A stretch of DNA of 64,000 nucleotides, taken from NCBI GenBank assembly GCA_022842785.1, contig JALHOW010000001.1, positions 744,001 to 808,000 of the forward strand. Reading direction: 5' to 3'. Positions 1 through 9,105 of this stretch are shown here, piece after piece. The stretch comes from Hyphomicrobiaceae bacterium. GTDB lineage: Bacteria; Pseudomonadota; Alphaproteobacteria; Rhizobiales; Hyphomicrobiaceae. The first letter of the stretch is position 1; every line of letters begins with the position of its first letter. The notes under the pieces are model-generated. The model did no database searches. It was not told the DNA's origin and saw only the letters and a list, made by a program, of their open reading frames with translations. A program made the position numbers and the translations under genes.

Positions 1-197
1 TCGAGATGCTCGGCCGTTTCACCGAGGATCTGCTGCACCTGCAGCGCGCTATGCGCTTCGGCGACGGTGAAACCATCTTCCGGATGATTACAGAAGCTCG
101 GCATATTCGCCGCGACATCATCCAGGCGGGCCAGGATACTGCTGCGCCGGACTTCGGACGGCGTAAAGCCAGCGCCGACGAGAGCAGCAACAGCTAA
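1..197 (+). CDS. tyrC: Cyclohexadienyl (prephenate/arogenate) dehydrogenase, C-terminal fragment
   Basis: This is the 3' end of a gene that begins outside the window; about 65 residues are visible. The visible tail (L-G-R-F-T-E-D-L, then A-G-Q-D-T-A-A-P-D-F-G-R) matches my memory of the conserved C-terminus of alphaproteobacterial TyrA/TyrC-type dehydrogenases, which oxidise prephenate or arogenate with NAD(P)+ in tyrosine biosynthesis. No catalytic residue lies in the fragment, so the call rests only on this tail. The gene is convergent with tolC, with a hairpin between them. Confidence 0.65.
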   Translation, partial: EMLGRFTEDLLHLQRAMRFGDGETIFRMITEARHIRRDIIQAGQDTAAPDFGRRKASADESSNS

Positions 198-224
198 GGC
201 GGTATAGCTATGTGAGAGTGGGGA

Positions 225-249
225 AGCAAACGGCCGTTGGCCGTCTGCT
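225..249. terminator. Hairpin between convergent tyrC and tolC
   Basis: The arms AGCAAACGGCC and GGCCGTCTGCT pair over 11 positions with one G-T, around a GTT loop. It lies in the 53 bp between two convergent stop codons, so it could end transcription from both sides. There is no clear T-run on either strand. Confidence 0.6.
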
Positions 250-250
250 C

Positions 251-1726
251 TCACTTCATCGGCTTATGCTTGGAGCCGTGCTTATCCCAGAGATCGTGCT
301 CCTCGCGGCGGCCATCGCTGTGCGTGATGCTGATGCCCCACCACTTGCGTCGAACCTCGCTGTAGTGCACCTCGGGATCGTAAACCAGCTTGGTCAGGCT
401 GAGATATTCGGAGCTCAACCGTCCGACGGACTGGACGACGAGGTACGAATTGACCACCAGGTTGCGGCGCGTGGTCTCGAGCTGGACCTGGCTTGACAGA
501 TACTCCTGCTCGGCGTTCAGCACGTCGAGGATCGTGCGCTGGCCAACCTTCTGCTCTTCGCGAACACCAGTTAGAGCGGTGCGGGCGGCCGAGACAGCAG
601 CCTGGTCGGATTCGAGCTGTGCGCGGGCGGCCGTGAGCAGTGCCCAGGCGGATGAAACGCCCTCTCGTGCCTCCGTCCGGGCCCGTTCGATTTCTTGCAG
701 CTGTGCAAGATGTGCGTGTTTGGCCTGACGGACACGCGCATGAACCGAGCCACCTTCATAGATCGGTATATTGACGCGCCCGGAAACCGATGCCCCCTCG
801 CGCTCGTCGATCGAGCGGCTCGGGTCAAAGCGCTGAGAATAGCCTGCGTCCACGCTCACGGACGGCAGCAATTCACCCCAGATGCGGTCGACCACGAAGC
901 GTGACGCCTGCTCTCGATAGAGAGCCGCAACGACTTCGGGACTCTCGCGTGTCGCAATCGCGATCGCTTCTTCTTGCGACTTCGGGATGCGATTGAACGG
1001 CGACGGCTCGACGAGGCGGGACGGCGGATGGCCGATGACGCGCTCGAAGGTTGCCCTGCTGATCTTCAGGTTGGATCTGGCGGTGTCGAGCGCGGAGATA
1101 GAAGCTGCCCGACGGGCTTCGGCCTGCGCTACGTCGGTCCGCGTGACCTCGCCAACGGAGAAACGGTCGCGCGTGGCCTGCAGTTCGCGGGACAGGACGT
1201 TGACGTTGTTCTCACGCAGCCGAACGATGGCCTGATCGCGAATGACGTCCATGAAGGCCGTGACGGCCTGCAGCAAGATGCCCTGCTCGGTCGTGCGGAG
1301 AATTTCCCGGCCGGCACGAACCGTGGCTTCGGCTTCGTTGACGGCATTGACCGTCTGGAAGCCGTTGAAGATCGGTTGCGTCAGATTAACGGAGTAACCT
1401 TTGGAGGTATTGCCGCCGTCTGCGACGCTTGGTGGGCGCGTCCGTTGCCAGTCGCGCGTAACGTCGGCTTGGCCAGCAATTTGCGGGCGGAATCCCGAGT
1501 TTGCGACGGCGACGCTCTCGTCGGTTGCGCGAAGGCGGGCCCGCTCAGCATCAATCTGCGGATTGTACTTGTAAGCCGCAGCCAGGGCCTGTTGCAGGGT
1601 TTCGGCGTGGACGGGCACAGCAACGAAGATGCAGCTTGCCGCAAGCAGACTTGCCGCCGCCAACCTTCGCAAAGTCTGGCCGACCACTAGGGCTGGCGCC
1701 CGTTTGCAATATAGAGTTACTGCCAT
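251..1726 (-). CDS. tolC: TolC family outer membrane efflux/type I secretion channel
   Basis: Outer-membrane channel partner for RND or ABC pumps and type I secretion. The 491 aa protein has an N-terminal signal peptide (about residues 1-41, hydrophobic core then V-H-A before E-T-L-Q). Two outer-membrane efflux repeats follow, including L-T-Q-P-I-F-N-G in the first half and R-T-I-L-D-V-L-N-A-E in the second, a hallmark of the type I secretion TolC subgroup. The length is normal for the family. A charged tail of about 40 residues follows the second repeat. It is transcribed alone, divergent from rplY. No pump gene is adjacent. Confidence 0.93.
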   Translation of the reverse strand: MAVTLYCKRAPALVVGQTLRRLAAASLLAASCIFVAVPVHAETLQQALAAAYKYNPQIDAERARLRATDESVAVANSGFRPQIAGQADVTRDWQRTRPPSVADGGNTSKGYSVNLTQPIFNGFQTVNAVNEAEATVRAGREILRTTEQGILLQAVTAFMDVIRDQAIVRLRENNVNVLSRELQATRDRFSVGEVTRTDVAQAEARRAASISALDTARSNLKISRATFERVIGHPPSRLVEPSPFNRIPKSQEEAIAIATRESPEVVAALYREQASRFVVDRIWGELLPSVSVDAGYSQRFDPSRSIDEREGASVSGRVNIPIYEGGSVHARVRQAKHAHLAQLQEIERARTEAREGVSSAWALLTAARAQLESDQAAVSAARTALTGVREEQKVGQRTILDVLNAEQEYLSSQVQLETTRRNLVVNSYLVVQSVGRLSSEYLSLTKLVYDPEVHYSEVRRKWWGISITHSDGRREEHDLWDKHGSKHKPMK

Positions 1727-2037
1727 TCGCTCTGCCGCTTGGATCCGTGTGATGATGTTACCTTTCGCGAACGCGACAAACGGTACACAGACACACGGAT
1801 CACCCGAAGCTACTCATACTCGGCCGCGCTTCGTACAGATGCCGACTCACCCTCTTAGCGGTTCATTAACCTTTGGGGTGAGGGGAAAGGAAAGCGAAAT
1901 AATAGAATTTGTTAGGAACTGTTTGTTCGGCGTTGCATCAAGTCAACACCCGTGCTGTGCGCCAGGACCTGCTCTTGGGCAGCAGTCCATTCTCCGAGGA
2001 CGGAATGTCGCGCCGCCCCGTCGCGGGCTGGCCCAGA
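1727..2037. other. Divergent intergenic region, tolC/rplY
   Basis: About 310 bases without a credible gene. The part nearest tolC should hold its promoter. A single TTAACC half-site occurs near 1867, which alone is weak evidence for CtrA control. The stretch near 1895-1925 is AT-richer than its surroundings. I see no RNA gene here. Confidence 0.4.
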
Positions 2038-2066
2038 TTGCGCTCGGGCCGCGTGGTCGCTATAAG
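2038..2066 (+). promoter_or_regulatory. Predicted sigma70-type promoter of rplY
   Basis: TTGCGC at 2038-2043 and TATAAG at 2061-2066 are separated by exactly 17 bases, a good match to a housekeeping promoter. It points to rplY, whose start lies 111 bases downstream, leaving room for a structured leader. Confidence 0.55.
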
Positions 2067-2130
2067 CGGCGCATCTCAATCTCTTGAGAGACCGCGCGGC
2101 ACCCTTGGAGGCCGGCGGCAGAAGCAGGTG

Positions 2131-2153
2131 CCCCGGTCATATGATGGTCGGGG
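2131..2153 (+). promoter_or_regulatory. Leader hairpin upstream of rplY
   Basis: CCCCGGTCAT and ATGGTCGGGG pair over 10 positions (two wobbles) around ATG, followed by a T-rich stretch (CCGGTTTTGTTT). A smaller TCTCAA/TTGAGA hairpin lies about 50 nt upstream. Both are inside the predicted transcript and before the ribosome-binding site, so this could be an attenuator or a protein-binding leader. Function is inferred from shape and position only. Confidence 0.45.
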
Positions 2154-2176
2154 CCGGTTTTGTTTGGAGACAGCAA

Positions 2177-2899
2177 ATGGCCCAGGCCAATGTTATCAAG
2201 GCTTCGGCGCGCTCAGCAGGCGGCAAGGGGGCCGCTCGTGCTGTTCGGCGCACCGGCAATGTTCCAGCCGTCGTCTACGGCGGCGACGAGAGCACTGCAG
2301 ATACCATCCAGATCGATTCCAACGATCTGTTTATCCTGATTAAAAAGGGACGCTTCCTCTCGACGGTGTTTGACATCGACGTCGGCGGACGCGTGCTCAA
2401 GGCGATTCCCCGCGACGTCCAGCTCGACCCGGTCAAGGATTTCCCCGTTCACGTGGATTTCCAGCGTATCGGCGCGGACAACCGGGTGCGCGTGGGCGTA
2501 CCGGTGCGTTTCGTGAACGACGCCCTCTCCCCGGGGTTGAAGCGGGGCGGCGTGCTCAACATCGTACGCCACGAGGTCGAGGTCTGGTGCCCGGCGGATA
2601 AGATTCCGGATCACTTCGAGATCGATCTGACCGGTCTCGCCATCGGGCGGTCCATGCACATTTCGGCGGTGACGCTGCCGGAAGGTGTCAAGCCGACGAT
2701 CACCGACCGCGACTTCACGATCGCGACGATCGCCGGTACCGGTGGCAAGGACGAGGACGAGGCCACTGCGGCTGCTGCCGGTGCTCCGGCGGGCGACGCG
2801 GCGAAGGCGGCCCCGGCTGCAGCCGGAGGCGGGGCGAAGGCCGCACCTGCCGCCAAGGCTGCGCCTGCCGCCAAGGAGGCCCCGAAGGGCAAGAAGTAG
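2177..2899 (+). CDS. rplY: 50S ribosomal protein L25 (general stress protein Ctc form)
   Basis: Binds 5S rRNA in the large ribosomal subunit. The start M-A-Q-A-N at 2177 is chosen because GGAGA lies 6 nt upstream and the family begins here; the reading frame stays open for 31 more codons upstream but that part is not L25-like. The L25 domain comes first (R-R-T-G-N-V-P-A-V-V-Y-G), then the C-terminal beta domain of the long Ctc form, then an Ala/Lys/Pro-rich low-complexity tail of about 45 residues ending in K-G-K-K. It is followed 36 bp later by pth and then ychF, a common alphaproteobacterial order linking translation genes. Confidence 0.95.
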   Translation: MAQANVIKASARSAGGKGAARAVRRTGNVPAVVYGGDESTADTIQIDSNDLFILIKKGRFLSTVFDIDVGGRVLKAIPRDVQLDPVKDFPVHVDFQRIGADNRVRVGVPVRFVNDALSPGLKRGGVLNIVRHEVEVWCPADKIPDHFEIDLTGLAIGRSMHISAVTLPEGVKPTITDRDFTIATIAGTGGKDEDEATAAAAGAPAGDAAKAAPAAAGGGAKAAPAAKAAPAAKEAPKGKK

Positions 2900-2935
2900 G
2901 CACGTCCCCGGGCGGCCAGCACACGCGAGTGAGCC

Positions 2936-3679
2936 ATGAAGCTCTTCGTCGGTCTCGGGAATCCCGGGGCCAAGTACGCCCGGCATCGTCACAACGTCGG
3001 CTTCATGGCCGTCGAACGGATTGCCGAGCGCCACGCCTTTGGGCCGTGGCGCCGGCGGTTCCAAGGCCAGGCAGCCGACGGCGAGCTTGATGGCACCAAG
3101 GTCCTCCTGCTCAAGCCGGACACGTACATGAACGAAAGCGGCCGCGCCGTCGGTGAGGCGGCGCGGTTCCTCAAGCTTGCGACCAGCGACATCGTGGTCT
3201 TCCACGACGAGCTGGACCTCCTGCCCGGCAAGCTGAAGGTGAAAACGGGTGGCGGCAATGCCGGGCACAATGGTCTGCGCTCGATCACCGCACATCTCGA
3301 CAACGAGTATGAGCGCGTTCGCATCGGTATCGGTCATCCCGGTGCAAAGGAACTCGTGCAGTCCTGGGTGCTGCACGACTTCGCCCGCGCCGATGCCGAT
3401 TGGCTCGACCCGCTACTCGATGTCATGGCGGATGCCGCGCCGCGCCTCGCGAGCGGGGACGCGGCCCGCTTTCTGACCGACGTCGCGCGCCAGCGCGACA
3501 ACGCGGACGACGAGAATGAGGCGGCACCTCCGCGGCGCCGACGCACTGAGGAGGACGCTCCCACCGCGCAGCGCGCCGATCGCGGCGCGCATCCAACTGG
3601 GGATCGAGCCTCGAAGCGTGCTACGGCGCTCGCCGAGAACCTGAAGAACTGGCTGGCGAAGCGCCGTCCAAAAGACTGA
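2936..3679 (+). CDS. pth: Peptidyl-tRNA hydrolase
   Basis: Releases tRNA from peptidyl-tRNA that has dropped off the ribosome, in the cytoplasm. The N-terminus V-G-L-G-N-P-G and the catalytic histidine in R-H-N-V-G (about residue 19) are present, as are T-Y-M-N-E-S-G, the H-D-E-L-D acidic pair and [10 protein letters not shown]. The core ends near residue 185. The remaining 60 residues are a basic, Arg/Glu/Ala-rich extension, making the protein (247 aa) longer than the usual 190-200. Such tails occur in alphaproteobacterial Pth. Lies between rplY and ychF on the same strand. Confidence 0.96.
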   Translation: MKLFVGLGNPGAKYARHRHNVGFMAVERIAERHAFGPWRRRFQGQAADGELDGTKVLLLKPDTYMNESGRAVGEAARFLKLATSDIVVFHDELDLLPGKLKVKTGGGNAGHNGLRSITAHLDNEYERVRIGIGHPGAKELVQSWVLHDFARADADWLDPLLDVMADAAPRLASGDAARFLTDVARQRDNADDENEAAPPRRRRTEEDAPTAQRADRGAHPTGDRASKRATALAENLKNWLAKRRPKD

Positions 3680-3695
3680 TTCAAGGACTGAATTC

Positions 3696-4793
3696 ATGGG
3701 CTTCAAATGCGGTATCGTCGGTTTGCCCAATGTCGGCAAGTCGACGCTCTTCAATGCGCTGACGCAGACGGCGGCGGCCGAGGCAGCGAACTATCCCTTC
3801 TGCACGATCGAGCCGAATGTCGGCGAAGTCGGCGTGCCTGACGTGCGCCTGAATGAACTCGCGGCCATTGCGAAGTCCGGCGAGATCATCCCGACACGGC
3901 TGACGTTCGTCGACATTGCGGGCCTCGTGAAAGGGGCCTCACGCGGCGAAGGGCTCGGCAACAAATTTCTCGCTCACATCCGCGAAGTCGATGCCGTCGC
4001 CTATGTTCTGCGCTGCTTCGACGACGACGACGTCACGCATGTGGCCAACAAGATCGACCCGCTGGCGGATGCTGAGGTCGTCGAGACCGAGCTCATGCTG
4101 GCCGATATGGAGAGCATCGAGCGTCGCCTCGCCACCGTCGAGAAGCGCGCCAAGAGCGGCGACAAGGAAGCGGCCGCACAAGTCGCGGTCATGCAACTCG
4201 CCCTCGCGCCACTGCGCGAAGGCAAGCCCGCGCGCACGGCGGTCGTGCCTGAGGAGGACCGGGTGGCCTTCCGCGCGCTCCAGCTCCTGACAGCCAAGCC
4301 CGTGCTCTACGTGTGCAACGTCGATGAAGCCTCCGCGGGGGTGGGAAACAGTTACTCGGCGATCGTTGCCGAGCGCGCCAAGACCGAGGGCGCCGCCGTC
4401 GTCGTTATCTCAGCCAAGATCGAGGCGGAGCTGGCGGGCCTCGCAGCCGACGAGCAGCAAGCCTTTCTTGCCGAGATGGGGCTCGAGGAGCCGGGGCTCA
4501 ACCGGCTCATTCGGGCCGGCTACGATCTCCTGGACCTCGTGACCTTCTTCACTGTCGGCCCCAAGGAAGCGCGCGCCTGGACGGTCGAGCGCGGCACGCG
4601 CGCGCCGCAGTCGGCCGGTGTCATCCATACGGATTTCGAGAAGGGGTTCATCCGGGCTGAGACGATCGCCTATACCGACTACGTCGCCAATAAGGGCGAG
4701 GCAGGCAGCCGCGATGCCGGCAAAATGCGGCTCGAGGGCAAGGAGTACGTCGTCCAGGACGGCGACGTGATGCATTTCCGTTTTGCGAACTGA
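3696..4793 (+). CDS. ychF: Redox-regulated ATPase YchF
   Basis: OBG-family P-loop protein that prefers ATP and associates with ribosomes. Seen: G1 loop G-L-P-N-V-G-K-S (about residues 8-15), C-T-I-E-P-N-V-G switch I region, D-I-A-G-L-V-K-G-A-S G3, C-N-V-D-E-A-S near G4, and the C-terminal TGS-like domain (T-F-F-T-V-G-P-K-E-A-R-A-W through F-I-R-A-E). At 365 aa the length is normal. It starts 16 bp after pth and is closed by a strong hairpin, so it probably ends an rplY-pth-ychF transcript. Confidence 0.97.
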   Translation: MGFKCGIVGLPNVGKSTLFNALTQTAAAEAANYPFCTIEPNVGEVGVPDVRLNELAAIAKSGEIIPTRLTFVDIAGLVKGASRGEGLGNKFLAHIREVDAVAYVLRCFDDDDVTHVANKIDPLADAEVVETELMLADMESIERRLATVEKRAKSGDKEAAAQVAVMQLALAPLREGKPARTAVVPEEDRVAFRALQLLTAKPVLYVCNVDEASAGVGNSYSAIVAERAKTEGAAVVVISAKIEAELAGLAADEQQAFLAEMGLEEPGLNRLIRAGYDLLDLVTFFTVGPKEARAWTVERGTRAPQSAGVIHTDFEKGFIRAETIAYTDYVANKGEAGSRDAGKMRLEGKEYVVQDGDVMHFRFAN

Positions 4794-4865
4794 GGCGCCT
4801 CGCCCGCCGGGGCGTGACCTGCACTGAACGAACTCCGCTGCGAAGCGCGCCGCCATAGCAAACAA

Positions 4866-4898
4866 AATGGGCGCTGCGGCCTAGCCGCAGCGCCCATT
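4866..4898. terminator. Perfect 15-bp hairpin between ychF and ialB
   Basis: The arms AATGGGCGCTGCGGC and GCCGCAGCGCCCATT are exact reverse complements around a CTA loop. The adenines before and thymines after the stem suit termination from both directions. It lies between convergent stop codons. Confidence 0.85.
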
Positions 4899-4927
4899 CC
4901 ATTTCGAGATCGCGAACTCGGGCGATC

Positions 4928-5773
4928 CTATTTCTTCTGAGCCGGAGGAGCGGCGGGTGGCGGCGCCTTGCCATCCTTGCTGGCGCCGGCTTCAGCCTGA
5001 CGCTTGCGCGCTTCCTCGGCCAACTGCTGCTGGCGCTGGGCGATCTGCATCATGAGGGCCTTGCGCGCCTCGGAGTACTTCTCGTTGTCGATCGGCTGAC
5101 CGTCGAGTGCTTCCTTGAACCCGGTCAGCGGCACCGGGAAGGCAACGACCTGCCCTTGCGCATTGATTGCCAGCACCATGACGCCGGCGCCGGCGCGGAA
5201 GCCGTCGATGAGCGCCTTGGTGACTTCGATCTCGGCCGTGCATCCGGCGGGATGGCAGAGCGAGTAGTTGAGCTTCACCGGCTCGAGCTTGCTGTCGTCG
5301 AACTTCTCGCTCTTCTGGATCTTGTCCCACTGGTCGGCGGGATAGATCGTCGCGCGCAAGCCGGGACCGATGGCCATGCCGAGGGGCACCATTACCATGA
5401 GGTGCTGCTTCTCCTCGCCCTCGACCTGCCGGAGCGCAGCCGAAACAAGGACCAGACCTGTATTGCCATCGAGCCGCTCGTGGTGCGTGAGGCAGATGTT
5501 GCGCTGTTCGCGCGTCGGCTTGCCTTCCTTGTCGCGCAGTACGATCGGTGCTTTTTCGCAAAGCTTGACCCAGGCGCTCTGCGGCGCATCGGCGGCCTGC
5601 GCCGGCTGCTCCTTCTTGGCAGCCGCCGGAGCTTTGCCCTTCGGCGGATCTTTCTTCGCTGGCTGCTGCTGCGCCAACGCTGCACCGGATGCAATCGCGA
5701 GCGCGCAGGCCGCAACGGTCACGGCGCGCGCGCCGTGAGACAGCCACCCGATAACCCGAGTCGTCTCGTTCAT
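4928..5773 (-). CDS. Invasion-associated locus B (IalB) family periplasmic protein
   Basis: Predicted exported protein of 281 aa. The start M-N-E-T-T at 5773 gives a clean signal peptide (hydrophobic V-A-A-C-A-L-A-I-A, cleavage after A-L-A near residue 34). The frame is open upstream but that part looks non-coding. A Lys/Pro/Ala-rich linker precedes the IalB domain (about residues 65-230), with paired cysteines in L-C-E-K, N-I-C-L and S-L-C-H-P-A-G-C that could form disulphides. The C-terminus is charged and Gln/Ala-rich, then Pro-rich. The family is named for a Bartonella erythrocyte-invasion protein, but members are widespread in free-living Hyphomicrobiales and their function is unclear. 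Confidence 0.85.
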   Translation of the reverse strand: MNETTRVIGWLSHGARAVTVAACALAIASGAALAQQQPAKKDPPKGKAPAAAKKEQPAQAADAPQSAWVKLCEKAPIVLRDKEGKPTREQRNICLTHHERLDGNTGLVLVSAALRQVEGEEKQHLMVMVPLGMAIGPGLRATIYPADQWDKIQKSEKFDDSKLEPVKLNYSLCHPAGCTAEIEVTKALIDGFRAGAGVMVLAINAQGQVVAFPVPLTGFKEALDGQPIDNEKYSEARKALMMQIAQRQQQLAEEARKRQAEAGASKDGKAPPPAAPPAQKK

Positions 5774-6114
5774 TGTCCTCGAACCCTCGTCCTGCAGAGC
5801 TGCCGTATCGTCGGCATCCCCTTGAATGAAAAGTCTGACCATGCAGCCGCGATCGATGGCGCATGGTGCGCCGTCAACTGATCTGTGCGTCCCTGTTGAC
5901 CCGGCACTAATGGCCCGAATACGGCATTCCCGTGACGTGGTCTCTCGCTTGGTTCGTCGTGCACAGGCGAAGCGGAGTGAACCGTTGCGTTCGGGCAACG
6001 CAAGGCCGCACGGACCCATCGGAACACCGCCACAAACTATTGTCATTCCAAGGAAGGAGGGGCCCCAGGGATGCTCCCTGACACGATCCCGCCCTTGATC
6101 CCGCCGCGTTCGGC
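5774..6114. other. Divergent intergenic region, ialB/solute-binding protein
   Basis: About 340 bases upstream of both neighbours. No conserved reading frame. A purine-rich AAGGAAGGAGGGG tract lies near 6050-6063 but is too far from the start at 6115 to be its ribosome-binding site. No convincing -35/-10 pair was found by eye. Confidence 0.35.
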
Positions 6115-7989
6115 GTGCATGTGTCCACAATGGGCTGGAGGGCGGCTGCAGGGCCGGGCAAACGTGCGCGATCGACGCTTCTCAGTGGATGGACTGAGAC
6201 GTGCACGCTCTTTTGCGCCCTGTTCGTTGTTGTCGTCTGCAGTGTCGGGCCTGCCGCGGCGGGGGCGCAGCCCCAGCACGGGATCGCCATGCACGGCGTG
6301 CCGGTGCTGCCGGCCGATTTTCCGCACCTTCCGTATGTGAACCCCGATGCGCCCAAAGGTGGGCGCATCGTACTCGGCCAACATGGCACGTTCGACAGCC
6401 TGACCCCGTTCATCATCCGTGGCGTCGCCGCCGCCGGTCTGCGGGACTACGTCTATGAGAGTTTGCTGGCGCGCTCCCTCGACGAGCCCTTCTCGCTCTA
6501 CGGCCTGATCGCCAAATCCATCGAAGTTCCGGCCGACCGCAGCTTCATCACCTTCCATATCGATCCGCGTGCGCGCTTTTCGGACGGCCAACCGATCACG
6601 CCGGAGGATGTGCACTTTTCGTGGGAGCAGCTGAAAGACAAGGGCCCGCCCTTCATGCGCGCGCACTACCGCACGGTCGACAAGGTGACGGTCCTCTCGT
6701 CGCACACCATCCGCTTCGACTTCGGCGCGCACGGCAATCGCGAGGCACCGCTGCTGCTCGGTCTCATGCCCATCCTGCCGAAGCATCATATGGATGCCGG
6801 AACCTTCGAACAGACCTCGCTCGATATCCCGATCGGCAGCGGTCCCTACACTGTCGGCTCGCTAGAGGCCGGGCGAACGATCACGTATCGCCGCAATCCC
6901 GACTGGTGGGGACGCGACCTGCCGATAAATCGCGGCCGCTTCAATTTCGACGAGGTCCGCTTCGACTACTATCGCGATGCGACCGCGCTCTTCGAGGCCT
7001 TCAAGAGCGGCCAGATCTCGCTCAGGCCCGAAGAAGATCCCGCGCGCTGGGCCGAGGGCCGATCGATCCCAGCAGTCGCTGAAGGCCGCATGAAGATCGG
7101 CGAGTTCGATGTGGGTGTGCCGGCCGGCATGGCAGCTTTCGCCTTCAATACGCGGCGCTGGCCGTTCAATGACGTACGCGTGCGGCAGGCCCTGATCCAG
7201 ATGTTCGATTTCGAATGGATCAACCGCAATCTCTACCACGACGGTTTCACGCGCACGCAAAGCTACTTCGAGCGATCGGCACTCGCATCGACCGGCAGGG
7301 CGGCCGATGTCCGCGAGCGCGCGTTGCTTGCGCCCTTTGCCGAATTGATCAAGCCCGAGGTTCTGGAAGGGACGTGGCAACTCCCGGTGAGCGACGGTAC
7401 CGGCCACAATCGCGAGAACCTCTCGCGCGCCATTGCTCTTCTCAAGGAGGCGGGTTTTTCCCTTCAGCGCGGGCGAATGCAGGCCGCCGACGGACGCGCC
7501 CTCGCCTTCGAAATTCTCGCCGCGACGCGGGCGCAGGAGCGCCTCATGCTGAGCTTCACCAATACGCTCAAGCGGATCGGCATCGACGTGCGCGTGCGGC
7601 AGGTCGACAGCTCCCAGTATCAGGAGCGCCTGCGCACATTCGACTTCGACATGGTTCAGGCGCAGTGGTCGGCCTCGCTGTCACCGGGCAATGAACAGGT
7701 CAATCGCTGGGGCAGCGCGGCGGCTGATATTGATCGCTCTCTGAACTATCCAGGCGTGAAGAATCCCGCCGTGGACGCCATGATCGAGGCCCTGCTCAAG
7801 GCCGAGGAGCGCGAGGATTTCGAGGCCGGTGTCCGCGCACTCGATCGCGCGCTCATCTCTGGCGACTACGTGATCCCGCTCTTTCATGCGCGACGGCAGT
7901 GGGTAGGCTACTGGGCCTATCTCCAGCCGGCACCGCGCCCGACGCTTTTCGGCTTCAACGTCGATACATGGTGGCACGAGCCGCGCTGA
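6115..7989 (+). CDS. Extracellular solute-binding protein, family 5 (YejA/oligopeptide type)
   Basis: Periplasmic binding component of an ABC importer for peptides or similar compounds (SBP_bac_5). 624 aa. The long N-terminus contains a hydrophobic segment (F-C-A-L-F-V-V-V-V-C, about residues 33-45) ending at A-A-A-G-A, a likely signal peptide. M6 (6130) is an alternative start. Mature region: D-A-P-K-G-G-R-I-V-L-G near its start, G-S-G-P-Y-T-V, N-P-D-W-W-G and a C-terminal family 5 fold. The A-P-K-G-G motif is typical of the YejA branch associated with microcin C-type transporters. No permease or ATPase gene follows, so its transporter must be elsewhere. Confidence 0.88.
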   Translation: MHVSTMGWRAAAGPGKRARSTLLSGWTETCTLFCALFVVVVCSVGPAAAGAQPQHGIAMHGVPVLPADFPHLPYVNPDAPKGGRIVLGQHGTFDSLTPFIIRGVAAAGLRDYVYESLLARSLDEPFSLYGLIAKSIEVPADRSFITFHIDPRARFSDGQPITPEDVHFSWEQLKDKGPPFMRAHYRTVDKVTVLSSHTIRFDFGAHGNREAPLLLGLMPILPKHHMDAGTFEQTSLDIPIGSGPYTVGSLEAGRTITYRRNPDWWGRDLPINRGRFNFDEVRFDYYRDATALFEAFKSGQISLRPEEDPARWAEGRSIPAVAEGRMKIGEFDVGVPAGMAAFAFNTRRWPFNDVRVRQALIQMFDFEWINRNLYHDGFTRTQSYFERSALASTGRAADVRERALLAPFAELIKPEVLEGTWQLPVSDGTGHNRENLSRAIALLKEAGFSLQRGRMQAADGRALAFEILAATRAQERLMLSFTNTLKRIGIDVRVRQVDSSQYQERLRTFDFDMVQAQWSASLSPGNEQVNRWGSAAADIDRSLNYPGVKNPAVDAMIEALLKAEEREDFEAGVRALDRALISGDYVIPLFHARRQWVGYWAYLQPAPRPTLFGFNVDTWWHEPR

Positions 7990-8122
7990 CAGCACGCACC
8001 CGTCGAGAAAAAACTCCGCTAACGTATCGTACTGCGTTGCGACGGGTCTTAATCTCCCGCGCTAATCGGGTATCATTGCCCAAAGACCGGAAAAGTCCGG
8101 GATCAGTCGCGGAGGAAGCACC

Positions 8123-9097
8123 ATGATGAAGGCAGTGGTCGTCGGCACGTCCGGCGTCGAAGTGCGCGAAGTGCCGAAGCCAACGCCGGGGCCGACGCAG
8201 GTTCTGGTCCGCGTGCGGGCGAGCGGCCTCAATCGGGCCGATCTGATCATGGCCTCGGGCCGGGCCCATGGCGCTCATGGTGGCGCAGGAGCCATCCTCG
8301 GCCTCGAGTTCGCAGGTGAAGTGGTGGATGTCGGCAGTCAGGTGAGCGGCATCAAGGCGGGGGACCGCGTGATGTGCTCCGGCAATGCCGGATATGCCGA
8401 GTACGCGGTCACCGACTACGGGCGCGTCTCCAAGATCCCGGCGAACAACATGACTTTCACGCAGGCTGCGACGCTGCCCGTTGCGCTCCAGACCATGCAC
8501 AACGCGGTCGTGACCGCTGGGCGTCTGCGTAAGGGTGAGAGCATTCTCATCCAGGGTGCCAGTTCGGGTGTCGGGCTCATGGGTTTGCAGATCGCGAAGC
8601 ATATGGGTGCGAGCCTCGTGCTCGGCTCGTCGACGAATGCCAAGCGTCGCGCGCGTCTGAAAGACTTCGGCGCTGATGTCGCCATCGATACGACTGACGC
8701 GACATGGCCCGATGCCGTTATCAAGGCGACCGACGGCAAGGGTGTCGATGTGATCGTGGACCAGATCTCGGCGCCGGTTGCCAACGGCAATCTGAAGGCC
8801 GCGAAAGTGCTCGGCCGCATCGTCAATGTCGGACGCCTCGGCGGCTTCACCGGCGAGTTCGACTTCGACCTCCATGCCGCGAAGCGCATCGACTATATCG
8901 GTGTCACGTTTCGCACGCGTTCCGTCGAGGAGGTGCGCGAGATCAACCGTCTCATGCGCGTCGATCTTTGGGATGCCGTCGAGAGCGGCAAACTCGCCCT
9001 GCCGATCGACAAAACCTATGCGCTCGAGGAGGCTGCCGCCGCGCTCGCCCACATGAAGGCGAACGAGCATTTTGGCAAGATCGTCCTCACGCAGTAG
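8123..9097 (+). CDS. Zinc-type (MDR) quinone oxidoreductase-like protein
   Basis: Medium-chain dehydrogenase/reductase of 324 aa. GroES-like N-terminal domain (G-L-N-R-A-D-L, E-F-A-G-E-V-V) and an NAD(P)-binding Rossmann domain with Q-G-A-S-S-G-V-G-L-M near residue 147 and G-S-S-T-N-A-K-R. The zinc-ligand cysteines of alcohol dehydrogenases are absent, as in quinone reductases. The start is supported by GGAGGA at 8111-8116; the second Met (8126) is equally possible. It lies 8 bp upstream of a metallo-beta-lactamase-fold gene, so the two are probably co-transcribed. The substrate cannot be told. Confidence 0.87.
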   Translation: MMKAVVVGTSGVEVREVPKPTPGPTQVLVRVRASGLNRADLIMASGRAHGAHGGAGAILGLEFAGEVVDVGSQVSGIKAGDRVMCSGNAGYAEYAVTDYGRVSKIPANNMTFTQAATLPVALQTMHNAVVTAGRLRKGESILIQGASSGVGLMGLQIAKHMGASLVLGSSTNAKRRARLKDFGADVAIDTTDATWPDAVIKATDGKGVDVIVDQISAPVANGNLKAAKVLGRIVNVGRLGGFTGEFDFDLHAAKRIDYIGVTFRTRSVEEVREINRLMRVDLWDAVESGKLALPIDKTYALEEAAAALAHMKANEHFGKIVLTQ

Positions 9098-9105
9098 GTC
9101 GGATC

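Noticed and set aside
2213-3376. 387-codon minus-strand frame opposite rplY and pth
   Set aside because: It spans two intact plus-strand genes and their gap and shows no known domain.
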